Shown piece by piece: positions 39,100 through 47,382 of a stretch of DNA of 49,594 nt. The position numbers and the translations under genes were made by a program. The notes beneath the pieces are model-generated. The model made no database searches, was not told the origin of the DNA, and was given only the letters and a program-made list of their open reading frames with translations. Numbering within the stretch: position 1 is the first letter of the stretch; each line of letters begins with the position of its first letter. Source of the stretch: UBA10003 sp964365025 (lineage in GTDB: Bacteria; Patescibacteriota; Patescibacteriia; Magasanikbacterales; UBA10003); NCBI GenBank assembly GCA_964365025.1, contig CAYIOJ010000003.1, forward strand, positions 1-49,594, given 5' to 3'.

Positions 39100-39852
39100 T
39101 TATTTAATTTCATCAAAAGGCAGAGAACCAATCATTGCCGCGATAGATTCATTATTGATTTTCCTGGAATAATATATTTGATTCATTTCCATTTCTTTTT
39201 GCGCGCCAACTATCATCCAGTTATTTTTAATGTTGGCTTTGGTGAGAGGTTTCCGTATTTCTTTTTGTTTGATGTAGCTCACAATTTCGTTCAAATTCAG
39301 TTGGTACTTTTTTAAAATAAGAAACAAATCATAAAAATCACGATAGCGGGCGCGGTCATTTGTGGCTCGGATTTTTTCCGCGCAGATTTCTTTGATGTCC
39401 ATAACTCTCACCTCCAATTTGATGCCCCAAACATTGTTGTATTTCATGGTTTTAGGCGGTAAGAGCACATTCTGCAAAAAATCAATTTCAACTTTTAAAG
39501 AGTTTGGCTGAATCAGCGGTCCGGTATATTGCAGTCGTTCGATCTTTATTGTCGCGTCGGAGAGGTAATCTTTTTTAATGCTCAAATAGTATGTGTCAAT
39601 GAAAATCTTTTGTACCTCTTCCAAAGATATTGTTTTTTGATTGGCGGAAAAATCTAAATCTTCGGAAAAACGGTATTGTTCCAAATAGCAGTGATGTAGA
39701 GAGGTACCGCCTTTGAATATTAAGGTGTTCTTGAGGGTGGATTGAGTAATGATTTGGATTACGAGAGCGAGAAAATAGTCCTTCTCGGCAATTTGGAGCG
39801 GATACTTTAAGGTTCGGCGATTAATAATTTCCAATTGTTGGCGGGTGATCAT
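39100..39852 (-). CDS. AbiEii-like nucleotidyltransferase toxin, second module
   Basis: The protein has 250 residues. The core reads FKGGTSLHH (46-54) and YRFSEDLDFS (60-69) with catalytic Asp65 and Asp67, then EVRVMDIKEICAEKIRATND and RARYRDFYDLFLILKK, the classic AbiEii pattern. It differs considerably from the protein at 26782, so the two modules are not recent duplicates. Its start overlaps the antitoxin stop by 4 nt (ATGA). Confidence 0.92.
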   Translation of the reverse strand: MITRQQLEIINRRTLKYPLQIAEKDYFLALVIQIITQSTLKNTLIFKGGTSLHHCYLEQYRFSEDLDFSANQKTISLEEVQKIFIDTYYLSIKKDYLSDATIKIERLQYTGPLIQPNSLKVEIDFLQNVLLPPKTMKYNNVWGIKLEVRVMDIKEICAEKIRATNDRARYRDFYDLFLILKKYQLNLNEIVSYIKQKEIRKPLTKANIKNNWMIVGAQKEMEMNQIYYSRKINNESIAAMIGSLPFDEIK

Positions 39853-40628
39853 AATTTGAATTGATCAAAATATCCGTCGTAATAAAGACGCCATTTAGCA
39901 TTGAATTTTTTATCACCAGCGAGCATCCAATGAGTGCCCCGTTTATTTTTTATGAGTTCATGCAAGCGAACAGAATCAAGGCCTAAAAAATCAAAGATGA
40001 GACCAAAAGTTTTAATGGTAGCGCCGGAAAATTTAGATAAGTATTCGTTGAAGCGATTAAAATCCAAATCCCGTTTATGATTTATAATTTTTTCAATCAC
40101 CACATCAATCGTCAATTTGCTTTTATGAAAATTCACCATATCAATCAAGGCCTTTTCCGCGGTGGCAATCCGCGCCGTTTTATTATCCATTTGTACTTCG
40201 TCAAAACCAAAATACAAGTTCTTTTTAGTTTTAACAAAGCTGTATTCCATATTATTGAGTTTTGTGGCTTTGTACATTTTCAAGCTGACCGAGACGGTTT
40301 TATTCATTAATTGGTCAAACATGCTGTGGTATTGAAGAGCGGACTCAAAAGAGACATAGGAATCTTTGACTAACAAATTGGCTGTCAGATAGGGTGATAG
40401 AGATAGAAAGCCGCGGTTCGTTAATTCAGAAATGGTGTAGAGTCCGCGTTTAATTCGAATCAGCCAACCGTCCTTGGTAAGTTTAGTAATGATGTTTTTG
40501 GTTTGCTTGTAATCCCAACTGCCCTTGCTTGTCTCAATAATTTGCCTCGAAGTAACAATAAGGCCAAATTTGCCGATTAAATTTTCTAATAATTCGCTTT
40601 GTTTAACGGAAAGGATAGTTTGTTTCAT
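39849..40628 (-). CDS. AbiEi-like antitoxin, second module
   Basis: The protein has 259 residues. The N-terminal winged helix (SELLENLIGKFGLIVTSRQI, then YKQTKNIITKLTKDGWLIRIKRGLYTI; about 10-70) binds DNA, and the AbiEi core follows with YVSFESALQYHSMFDQL and IATAEKALIDMVNF. The promoter contains a dyad that may be its operator. It overlaps the toxin by 4 nt, so translation is coupled. Longer than the first module's antitoxin by about 50 residues. Confidence 0.9.
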   Translation of the reverse strand: MKQTILSVKQSELLENLIGKFGLIVTSRQIIETSKGSWDYKQTKNIITKLTKDGWLIRIKRGLYTISELTNRGFLSLSPYLTANLLVKDSYVSFESALQYHSMFDQLMNKTVSVSLKMYKATKLNNMEYSFVKTKKNLYFGFDEVQMDNKTARIATAEKALIDMVNFHKSKLTIDVVIEKIINHKRDLDFNRFNEYLSKFSGATIKTFGLIFDFLGLDSVRLHELIKNKRGTHWMLAGDKKFNAKWRLYYDGYFDQFKL

Positions 40629-40640
40629 ATATCATAGGTC

Positions 40641-40695
40641 ATAAAGATTGATGACTTTATACATACATAATACACCCAATTTTAAAAATTGTCAA
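40641..40695 (-). promoter_or_regulatory. Promoter and dyad of the second AbiE module
   Basis: On the minus strand TTGACA (40695-40690), 17 bp, TATTAT (40672-40667). Downstream, ATAAAG (40641-40646) and CTTTAT (40655-40660) form a dyad between the start site and the abiEi ATG, a likely autoregulatory site. Confidence 0.75.
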
Positions 40696-40770
40696 GTGAA
40701 ATAAGTGGATAACTTTTTTTGTTTCTGCTAAACTGGAATCAGATTCAGGTGAAATTTATTGTCCGTGAAT

Positions 40771-41553
40771 ATGTCCAAGCACTCCAAATGGGCAAAAATC
40801 AAAAATGACAAGGGCGCGGCTGATGTGAAAAAAGGCGCGGTGTTCACCAAACATTCACGCGCTATTAGCGTGGCAGCGCGTTCGGGCGGCGATCCTGAAA
40901 AAAACTTCAAATTGCGCATGGCCATGGACGCGGCGAAAACCGCCGGCGTGCCAAAAGACACGATTGAGCGGGCGGTTGCGCGCGGTTCAGGCGCTGATGG
41001 CGAGGAAGAATTAACCGAAATGCTTTATGAAGCAATCGGGCCTGGGAAGGTTGGAATAATGATTGAAGCCGTGACCAATAACAAAAACAGGACGGTGAAT
41101 GATTTGCGAAGATTGTTGGAAGAACATGGCGGGGTGTTGGCCAATAGCGGAGCTGTGGCTTGGCAATTTCAACGATTGGGAGTGGTGAGGTTGAGCATTT
41201 TGTCTAGTCATTGCGAGCCAGAAGCGAAGCAATCCCGCCCCTGTCATTCTGGGGCGAAGCCGAAGAATCCATTGTTAAATGATGAATTGGAATTAAAACT
41301 GATTGATTTAGGAGCTGAAGATATTAAAGAAGAAGAAGGCGGGATTACAATTTATACCAAGCAAGAAAATTGGCAAAAATTACTGGATGGTTTGCGCGGC
41401 CTGAACATGACTCCGGAATATTCCGGCTTAGAGTGGGTGGCCAAAGAACCAATAGCTGTGGCAGATCCGGCCGCACGGACGCAGTTGGATGAATTGTATG
41501 TGGCATTGGATGAAAATGATGATGTACAAAATTATTTTACAAATGAAGCGTAA
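40771..41553 (+). CDS. yebC: YebC/PmpR family protein with an inserted repeat segment
   Basis: The protein has 260 residues from the ATG at 40771 (MSKHSKWAKIKNDKGAADVKK); earlier in-frame TTG/GTG codons do not fit the family. YebC proteins are found as DNA-binding regulators or, as recently shown for some members, as translation factors at polyproline stretches. The three-domain plan is intact, but residues about 146-167 (SHCEPEAKQSRPCHSGAKPK) are encoded by two REP-like repeats and have no counterpart in relatives. An extended -10 (TGcTAAACT, 40726-40734) may be its promoter. It lies upstream of the cupin and ruvC, an arrangement known as yebC-ruvC. Confidence 0.93.
   Translation: MSKHSKWAKIKNDKGAADVKKGAVFTKHSRAISVAARSGGDPEKNFKLRMAMDAAKTAGVPKDTIERAVARGSGADGEEELTEMLYEAIGPGKVGIMIEAVTNNKNRTVNDLRRLLEEHGGVLANSGAVAWQFQRLGVVRLSILSSHCEPEAKQSRPCHSGAKPKNPLLNDELELKLIDLGAEDIKEEEGGITIYTKQENWQKLLDGLRGLNMTPEYSGLEWVAKEPIAVADPAARTQLDELYVALDENDDVQNYFTNEA
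41208..41270. repeat. Two REP-like repeats inside yebC
   Basis: TCATTGCGAGCC...GCGAAGCAATC (41208-41233) and TGTCATTCTGGGGCGAAGCC then GAAGAATCC (41242-41270) stand in tandem and keep the frame open. Confidence 0.85.
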
Positions 41554-41584
41554 AAATCTCGAATAAGGATGTGTTCGCCTTATT

Positions 41585-41625
41585 GTAACAAAAATGTTAC
41601 AATAACACCATTAAAATGTTACATT
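41585..41625 (+). promoter_or_regulatory. Promoter of the cupin gene with a GTAACA dyad
   Basis: TTACAA (41597-41602), 17 bp, TACATT (41620-41625) preceded by TGt. GTAACA-aaaa-TGTTAC (41585-41600) overlaps the -35, and a third half-site TGTTAC lies at the -10, which suggests an operator. Confidence 0.5.
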
Positions 41626-41640
41626 ACTGGAACTGAAATT

Positions 41641-41958
41641 ATGAAAAATTTATTGCCTTTGGTGCCGAAAAAAATAACAGAAGAAATTGAATATCAAAAT
41701 GATTCAATCATCAGCAAGGTTTTGTTGCAAAGTGACAAATTAAATCTCACTCTTTTTGCCGTGGCCGCCGGTCAGGAGTTTTCTCCGCACACCACCGCGC
41801 GCCAGGCCATTGTCCATATTTTGGAAGGCGAGGGTGAATTTATGCTGGTGGACAAGTGGCATCAATTCAGCGCCGGCGACTATTTTCACATGCCGGAAAA
41901 ACTTTTGCACGCAATTAAAGCCAAAAGCGGTTTTAAATTTTTATTGTATCTCTACTAA
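41641..41958 (+). CDS. Small cupin-domain protein
   Basis: The protein has 105 residues from the ATG at 41641 (MKNLLPLVPKK). It is a single cupin barrel: FAVAAGQEFSPHTTARQAIVHILEGEGEF (motif 1, with only one His and a Glu lacking in the classical spacing) and FHMPEKLLHAIKAKSGFKFLL (motif 2, His at its centre). Metal binding is plausible but the substrate is unknown. It starts after a promoter with a dyad and ends 1 nt before ruvC, so the two are co-transcribed. Confidence 0.85.
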   Translation: MKNLLPLVPKKITEEIEYQNDSIISKVLLQSDKLNLTLFAVAAGQEFSPHTTARQAIVHILEGEGEFMLVDKWHQFSAGDYFHMPEKLLHAIKAKSGFKFLLYLY

Positions 41959-41959
41959 T

Positions 41960-42451
41960 ATGGCCAGTGTCAAACGTATTTTAGGCATTGACCCCGGATT
42001 TGGCAGAATGGGTTTTGGCATTATTGATGTTACAGGCGGCAAAATGGAACTGGTGGATTATGGGTGTTGGGAAACGCACAAAGGCGAGGAATTTTCCGAA
42101 CGCATTTTTTGTTTAATCAAACTTTTGCGCGCGGTGCTTAAAAAATACAAACCGACTTCTGTGGCTTTGGAAGAATTATTTTTTTTCAAGAATTTAAAAA
42201 CAGCCATCAATGTGGCGCAGGCTAGAGGAGCGGTAATGCTCCAAATCAAAGAAAGTAAATTGCCTTTGGTGGAGTTAACTCCATTGCAGGTAAAACAATC
42301 AATCACCGGATTTGGCCGCGCTGAAAAAAAACAAATGCAAAAAATGGTGCAAATGATTTTGAAATTAAAAGAGATACCCAAACAGGACGACGCTGCTGAT
42401 GCTTTGGCTATTGCCATTGCCGCTGTTCCTTATCTAAATCAATGCCGCTAG
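41960..42451 (+). CDS. ruvC: Holliday junction resolvase RuvC
   Basis: The protein has 163 residues, the normal size. RuvC cuts Holliday junctions together with RuvAB. Acidic active-site residues: Asp11 in LGIDPGFG, Glu71/72 in ALEELFFFKN, and Asp143/144 with Asp147 in KQDDAADALAIA. The region LTPLQVKQSITGFGRAEKKQ is the conserved DNA-binding part. The last 18 nt overlap the end of the convergent O-antigen ligase gene. RuvB is 5 kb away. Confidence 0.96.
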   Translation: MASVKRILGIDPGFGRMGFGIIDVTGGKMELVDYGCWETHKGEEFSERIFCLIKLLRAVLKKYKPTSVALEELFFFKNLKTAINVAQARGAVMLQIKESKLPLVELTPLQVKQSITGFGRAEKKQMQKMVQMILKLKEIPKQDDAADALAIAIAAVPYLNQCR

Positions 42452-43669
42452 ACCCAGAAGTGTCCAGAAAATGACCGCAAGGTCATTTTTAAAATATGGC
42501 ACATCCACGATTCCGTGGATGAGAATAATAATCATTGAAGCGATGAGTACGCGCGCCAGTGTAGCGCGATTGAAGATTGTTTTTTTGAAAAAAAGAATTA
42601 TCAGCCAGATAAAAGCAATCAAACCCAAAAGGCCGGTTTCGCTCCAAAAAGTAATGAATACATTGTGCGGGTAAAGATAAATCTCCGCCCAGCGCAAAAT
42701 GTGCCAAGGTCGCACAGCTGTTTGATAATTAGCCAACCCAGCTCCTAAAATCGGATTGGTTTTAAGCATTTCTACTGTTTCGCTCCACATATTTAGCCGC
42801 AGTTGTCCGGAAATACCTTGGAAAAGAACTTCATTGGCAAACGGTTGTTTTAAGGGTGTGGCAAAAAAGATAATAGCCGCGATAATAAGCGCGCCTAAAG
42901 CCCAAAAGCGCGTTTTTTTATTTATCAAGCCGAATAAAATGGCAGTGCTGACCAAAGCAATAATTGCGCCGGTGGATTGGGCAAAAATAATGGCCATGAG
43001 TCCCGCCGCGAGTATAATGATGAGTAATATTTTTTGCGCGAGACGGCGGTTCCATAAATATATCGCCAAGGGTATGAGCGGCGCGACATACAGCGCCACG
43101 GCGTTGGGGTAACCGAAAAAACTGGTAACGCGGCGCGTGGCTTCGGCTTGCCAAAACGGATTGGGAATAAGCCAGCCGGTGAATTTTTGAGTAATGGCGA
43201 AAATCGTTATGGGCAAGGTTCCAAGAAGCAATGCCCAAATGATTTGTTTTTTATCTTGCTCGGTTTTGACAGTGGAGATGAGTACAGAGAAAAATAACAG
43301 CGGCTCTACGAAGTAGGCCTTCCAAATTCCCATGGCCGCGCGAGTGTCATCGGACACAAAAACAGAAATGGTGGCGGCGATGAGCAAAAGTATAGTGGCG
43401 AGGAGCCATCTGTTAAAAGGCGCTCTTGGCAGTTTGGCCTTGAGAGCAGAGGCGCTAACTTTTTTCCAATCATGGCGATGCTGAATAATCCAGATTAAAG
43501 TCGTAATTAAAATTATTCCTTCCAAAACGGTCATCGGGACGCCGGCAATTTGAAAGCGGAGTAAATAGCTGGGTAAAAAAGCAACAATCAAAAACAAGCC
43601 GTAGAGAAGGCGGCGGGTCGTGAGCCAAACAAAGAGGATGAAAAAAATTATGAGTAAAATTTCAAACAT
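42434..43669 (-). CDS. O-antigen ligase/Wzy-type polysaccharide polymerase
   Basis: The protein has 411 residues with about 11 or 12 membrane helices. The large extracytoplasmic loop includes PILGAGLANYQTAV (about 300) and the basic, histidine-containing YLYPHNVFITFWSETGLLG (about 325-345), which are typical of Wzy_C-type proteins that polymerise or ligate lipid-linked glycans. It lies 1 nt downstream of the flippase gene and is in its operon, so a surface-polysaccharide export pathway is likely. No glycosyltransferases are present in the window. Confidence 0.9.
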   Translation of the reverse strand: MFEILLIIFFILFVWLTTRRLLYGLFLIVAFLPSYLLRFQIAGVPMTVLEGIILITTLIWIIQHRHDWKKVSASALKAKLPRAPFNRWLLATILLLIAATISVFVSDDTRAAMGIWKAYFVEPLLFFSVLISTVKTEQDKKQIIWALLLGTLPITIFAITQKFTGWLIPNPFWQAEATRRVTSFFGYPNAVALYVAPLIPLAIYLWNRRLAQKILLIIILAAGLMAIIFAQSTGAIIALVSTAILFGLINKKTRFWALGALIIAAIIFFATPLKQPFANEVLFQGISGQLRLNMWSETVEMLKTNPILGAGLANYQTAVRPWHILRWAEIYLYPHNVFITFWSETGLLGLIAFIWLIILFFKKTIFNRATLARVLIASMIIILIHGIVDVPYFKNDLAVIFWTLLGLAALI

Positions 43670-43670
43670 G

Positions 43671-45077
43671 TTACTTAATTAATTCTTTTATCATTTGTTT
43701 GGTAAATCCTTTTAATAAAAACAATACAAGGCAGTAGGTGAGTATGGCTAAAATAAGTGAATAGATAAAATGCGGCATAGGAATGAAATAAACAGCGGCG
43801 AGCATGGCCATGGAGCTGATCAAACTTTTATTGAAAATCGCAAAAGACGGCCACAAACGGATTGTTTTTTCCACCACGAATAAGGTAAAAATCAAAATCA
43901 AAATTTCGGAAAAAACCGTCATCCAGCCGGCGCCGATTGCGCCATAACGCGGAATGAAAATAAAATAACCGGCCAAAGTGAGCGCGGCGGTGATGATGTA
44001 CCCCCAAATCATCAGCCGCTGTTTATTCAAGGCAACAATTGCGTGTCCGCTCAAGGCGCCGAAAAAAATGGCCAAAAGAGCGATAAGCAAGATTTGCAAA
44101 TATGTTCCGGAAGCGGCGAATTCCGCGCCGGCTAAAAAAGCCATAGCCGGTTTTGCCAGATAAATTCCGCCTAAAACAAAAGGCAGTCCGATAATGCTCA
44201 TAAAATCAAAAGCGCGGCGGAAATAATGGTTGAATTTTACGCGATCCGCGTGCCAGGCTGCGGTCAGGTGCGGGAGAATTATACCCATGAACATCACCGG
44301 CACCGAAGCGGCCACGTCAATCACGCGGTAAGCCGCGCCGTACAGTCCGACTTCGGCTTGCGGCCGCACCAGTGATAAAATAATCGTGTCGGCGCGCAGA
44401 TAAATCAGATTAAAAACCATGGAAATGGCAATGGGCCAGCTTTTGGTGAATATTTTTTTGTAAATTTCCCACTCAACGAGCCATTTTATTTTGACTATTT
44501 TTTTAGCAGACACGAATAAAAATAAAAATTGAGCGCCATTGGCCGCTACGCTAATGGCCAGTATGGGCAGTAGCCCGAGATTAAAATAAACGCACAAAAA
44601 ATAGCCGATTAAAATAATAAAGCGTCCGCCGGCATCTCCCCAAGCCGCGATGCTCAGTCGCAAATGTTTTTGAAACACGCCCATGAAGATGTTTTGGAGT
44701 GTCATGGCGAAAAACGCTCCGGTCAGTGTTAAAACTCCCAATTTAATAATCAGGGGATAAGGGAAAAAGAAAATCGCCACCATGGCCGAACCGAAGAAAA
44801 AAGCGGAAAGAAACAGACGAAAGGAAAAAAGATTGGAAACCAGGCGGTCTTCGTCAGCGTTGGGCTCTGCGATCATCTGCGCGCCGATGAGCGTGAGGCC
44901 AAAATCAGCGAGCACGGCAAAAAATTGTAAAAAAGTGGCGACAGTAGTGAGCCAGCCGAACTGCTCTTGACCAAGATAACGGGTGATGGCGGCCAAAGCA
45001 ATCAGGCCGAACAAGGTGGAAAACCCGCGGCCGATGATTTGAATCAGAGTGTTTTTAGCAATAAGAGGAAAGGACAT
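43671..45077 (-). CDS. Wzx-type lipid-linked polysaccharide flippase
   Basis: The protein has 468 residues with about 12-14 membrane helices and the polysaccharide-biosynthesis/MATE-like plan: start MSFPLIAKNTLIQIIGRGFS, then LFGLIALAAITRYLGQEQFGWLTT near the first helices. It moves undecaprenyl-linked glycans across the membrane. The promoter -10 ends 6 nt before the ATG, so the mRNA is predicted leaderless. It shares its -35 with the divergent SpoIID gene. Confidence 0.93.
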   Translation of the reverse strand: MSFPLIAKNTLIQIIGRGFSTLFGLIALAAITRYLGQEQFGWLTTVATFLQFFAVLADFGLTLIGAQMIAEPNADEDRLVSNLFSFRLFLSAFFFGSAMVAIFFFPYPLIIKLGVLTLTGAFFAMTLQNIFMGVFQKHLRLSIAAWGDAGGRFIILIGYFLCVYFNLGLLPILAISVAANGAQFLFLFVSAKKIVKIKWLVEWEIYKKIFTKSWPIAISMVFNLIYLRADTIILSLVRPQAEVGLYGAAYRVIDVAASVPVMFMGIILPHLTAAWHADRVKFNHYFRRAFDFMSIIGLPFVLGGIYLAKPAMAFLAGAEFAASGTYLQILLIALLAIFFGALSGHAIVALNKQRLMIWGYIITAALTLAGYFIFIPRYGAIGAGWMTVFSEILILIFTLFVVEKTIRLWPSFAIFNKSLISSMAMLAAVYFIPMPHFIYSLILAILTYCLVLFLLKGFTKQMIKELIK

Positions 45078-45083
45078 GCGTCT

Positions 45084-45135
45084 AGTATATATTATTTAAG
45101 CGCGATTGACAAAGTGTCTGAATTTGAAATATAAT
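45084..45135. promoter_or_regulatory. Divergent overlapping promoters sharing one -35 element
   Basis: Plus strand: TTGACA (45106-45111), 18 bp, TATAAT (45130-45135). Minus strand: TTGTCA (45112-45107), 17 bp, TATACT (45089-45084). The two -35 elements are read from the same TTGACAA on opposite strands. Both -10s lie so close to the start codons that each mRNA should begin at or next to its ATG. Confidence 0.8.
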
Positions 45136-45142
45136 AGAGATG

Positions 45143-46594
45143 ATGTTTAGAAAAATTACGCAAAAGATATTGATTTTAACTGTCACTTTAATTGTGGCCT
45201 TTTTTGTTGTAGGGCAGGTGGCTCAAGCCAAAGAGCCGGATTATGCCGCCGAGCAGTATTCTAAAATTAAGGAAATTACCACGCAAGCGGGCGAGCGCCA
45301 GAAAATTAAAATTGGTTTTAAAAATATTGGCCGTTACAATTGGCGGGGCACGGGCAAGAATTTTGTTTCCGTTTATACTTTTGAGCCAAAATATCGGAAA
45401 AGTGTTTTTGAAGATGACGCTTGGTTAAAAACGAGCCAGCTCGCGAAATTAAAAGACGCTCTGGTGGGGCCTGGTCAGCTGGGTTATTTTGAATTTTATC
45501 TGCAAGCGCCGGAAAAAGTCGGCGTTTACACTGAAAAATTTGCCTTGGCCGCGGAAAATAAATTGTGGATTCCGGGCGGGCAGTTTGAGTTGGTGATTAC
45601 TGTGAAAGAGGAAGCGGCTGACAGCGCTCCGCAGGAGTTACCTGCTGGTCAAGAAACATTGGTAACAGTAATAGTTGAAGAAAGCGCACCTGCGGCATCT
45701 AAAATAATTGAAGGTCAAGAGCCAACTGTGCGCATTGGGCTTTTCACCACCGAAGAGCCGATTATTTTCACCTCGCCGTATACTTATGAAATTAAAAATT
45801 CCAAAGGCGAGATGTTTTGTACTTTAAATCCCAATGAAGAATCGTCTGTTAGTTATATTGAGGCCAGCGGCGCGTATAACATTAAATGTCCGGCAACTGA
45901 TTTTGTTTCCACATCGCCGGTTCGCGTTGAACCGATGGAAATTATCAGTTTTGTGGAATTGAAAAATTATGAAAAACGATTACGTTGGCTGCCCAAGGTG
46001 AATAATAATAAATTTCGCGGAGTAATTGAAATTAATTTCAGTAAAGACAAGGGCTATCTTTGGGTGATTAATGAAATTTTTTTTGAATACTATATCAAAG
46101 GTATTGCTGAATCAGCTGACAATAGACATCCGGAGTTTTTAAAGTCCCTGGCAGTGGCTGTGCGTACTTACGCTTTGAATAATTTAAAAAATCCCGTGAA
46201 ACATAGCGGCAAGGGATTTGATGTGGACGCTGATATTGATCAGGTCTATCGCGGCTATGCTTTTGAAGAGCAGATGCCGTATTGGAGTAATGCCGTTGAT
46301 GAAACGCGGGGGATAGTTGTGACTTACAAAAATGAGGTGGTGACAACGCCGTATTTCGCGCGTTCGTCCGGCCGCACGCGCACTTGGCGCGAGGCCTGGG
46401 GCGGGGCAGACAAGCCCTGGATTAAATCAGTGAAAACGCCTTATGATCGCGGTTATTCGCGTTTGGGGCATGGAGTGGGCATGTCTTTGCATGATGCTTT
46501 GGCTCGCGCCAAGAAAGGCGTTTTGTACGAGGATATTTTAAAGTATTATTACAGCGGAGTAGAAACAAAAGATGTTTATGGATTCACTCCGTGA
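45143..46594 (+). CDS. Secreted SpoIID/LytB-like protein with an N-terminal Ig-like domain
   Basis: The protein has 483 residues. I choose the second ATG (45143) since transcription is predicted to start there; the ATG at 45140 is one codon earlier. A signal peptide ends near VAQA-KEPD. An Ig-like domain (about 35-155, KIKIGFKNIGRYNWRGTGKNF) resembles NBR1-type. A linker (160-200) is followed by a region resembling the SpoIID domain (about 275-480) with HPEFLKSLAVAVRTYALNNL, VDETRGIVVTYKNEVVTTPYF, SSGRTRTWREAWGG and GHGVGMSLHDALARAKKG. SpoIID cleaves peptidoglycan glycan strands, so a wall-remodelling role is likely. Confidence 0.9.
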   Translation: MFRKITQKILILTVTLIVAFFVVGQVAQAKEPDYAAEQYSKIKEITTQAGERQKIKIGFKNIGRYNWRGTGKNFVSVYTFEPKYRKSVFEDDAWLKTSQLAKLKDALVGPGQLGYFEFYLQAPEKVGVYTEKFALAAENKLWIPGGQFELVITVKEEAADSAPQELPAGQETLVTVIVEESAPAASKIIEGQEPTVRIGLFTTEEPIIFTSPYTYEIKNSKGEMFCTLNPNEESSVSYIEASGAYNIKCPATDFVSTSPVRVEPMEIISFVELKNYEKRLRWLPKVNNNKFRGVIEINFSKDKGYLWVINEIFFEYYIKGIAESADNRHPEFLKSLAVAVRTYALNNLKNPVKHSGKGFDVDADIDQVYRGYAFEEQMPYWSNAVDETRGIVVTYKNEVVTTPYFARSSGRTRTWREAWGGADKPWIKSVKTPYDRGYSRLGHGVGMSLHDALARAKKGVLYEDILKYYYSGVETKDVYGFTP

Positions 46595-47118
46595 AATTTT
46601 CGATCTTCGTCCGCCAGCTGGATGATGGCTTCGCGGATTTTGTGCGGTTCCGGAACATTGAAAAAAGTAAATCTTTCTTTTTCACCGGCAGTTTGGATGT
46701 AGACATTGCCGTAGTCAAAAACCGTGGCAAATAATCCTTTAGTTTCGGAGGTCACGTCTTGCACGCGAAATAAATCTAACTCGGCGATGGTGCGGGCGAA
46801 CAAGCCATGTTGGTGAATATCAATGATGCGATCGTTGGTGACAATCCAGATATCCAGAAAATAATTGACAAAAGCGGTGTAGAAAAATAGCCAGATGGAA
46901 AGGGCGTAGATACTACCCAGAAGGATCAGGATAGCCAGAGAATTATTATTGATAAAAAGAGCGGGGAATAATAGTTTTAAAAGAAAATACAGTCCGTAAC
47001 CGACGCCGGCTAAAATAATCAGCAGTAAGATGCGCGGGATAAAAGTGATGGTGTCGCGCCGCAAAAGATAAATAATTTTTTCGTAGGGTTTTTGTTTAAT
47101 GATGTTGCTGTAATGCAT
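46576..47118 (-). CDS. Membrane protein with bacterial PH (bPH2) domain
   Basis: The protein has 180 residues: two membrane helices (about 25-50 and 60-88), then a bPH domain (about 90-165) with NYFLDIWIVTNDRIIDIHQHGLFARTIAELDLFRVQDVTSETKGLF, named by its core WIVTNDRIIDI and LFRVQDV. This type is usually associated with lipid or protein scaffolding at the membrane. Its last 19 nt overlap the convergent SpoIID gene. It is the last gene of the ruvB operon, 1 nt after the preceding membrane protein. Confidence 0.88.
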   Translation of the reverse strand: MHYSNIIKQKPYEKIIYLLRRDTITFIPRILLLIILAGVGYGLYFLLKLLFPALFINNNSLAILILLGSIYALSIWLFFYTAFVNYFLDIWIVTNDRIIDIHQHGLFARTIAELDLFRVQDVTSETKGLFATVFDYGNVYIQTAGEKERFTFFNVPEPHKIREAIIQLADEDRKFHGVNP

Positions 47119-47119
47119 A

Positions 47120-47380
47120 TTAAAAAGTTTCCGGATTTGGTGAAAAAGAGATTGATTGAAAAAAAGTTACCGACTCGTTCCAGTCAATCGGCTGGGCGAG
47201 CGTCCAAGCCCAAAAAGAAATGTAGACCACGCCGGCGAGGAAAATAAAAGTCATAAAAAAGCTCATGAAATGTACTTCAGCAAAAGAAACTAGGTGATAG
47301 ATATCCATTAAAATAAAAATGACATACACCAGCGCGAATAATGCGGCTGGGAAGAGGATATAAAAAAGCGGAAAAGACAT
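47120..47380 (-). CDS. Small two-helix membrane protein of the ruvB cluster
   Basis: The protein has 86 residues from the ATG at 47380 (MSFPLFYILFPAALF), 2 nt after the ruvB stop. The longer frame that begins at 47482 lies inside ruvB and is unlikely. Two hydrophobic segments (about 4-26 and 36-60) are followed by an extracytoplasmic or cytoplasmic tail ISFSPNPETF. No family is recognised; the tight spacing ties it to ruvB and the PH-domain gene. Confidence 0.75.
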   Translation of the reverse strand: MSFPLFYILFPAALFALVYVIFILMDIYHLVSFAEVHFMSFFMTFIFLAGVVYISFWAWTLAQPIDWNESVTFFQSISFSPNPETF

Positions 47381-47382
47381 AT

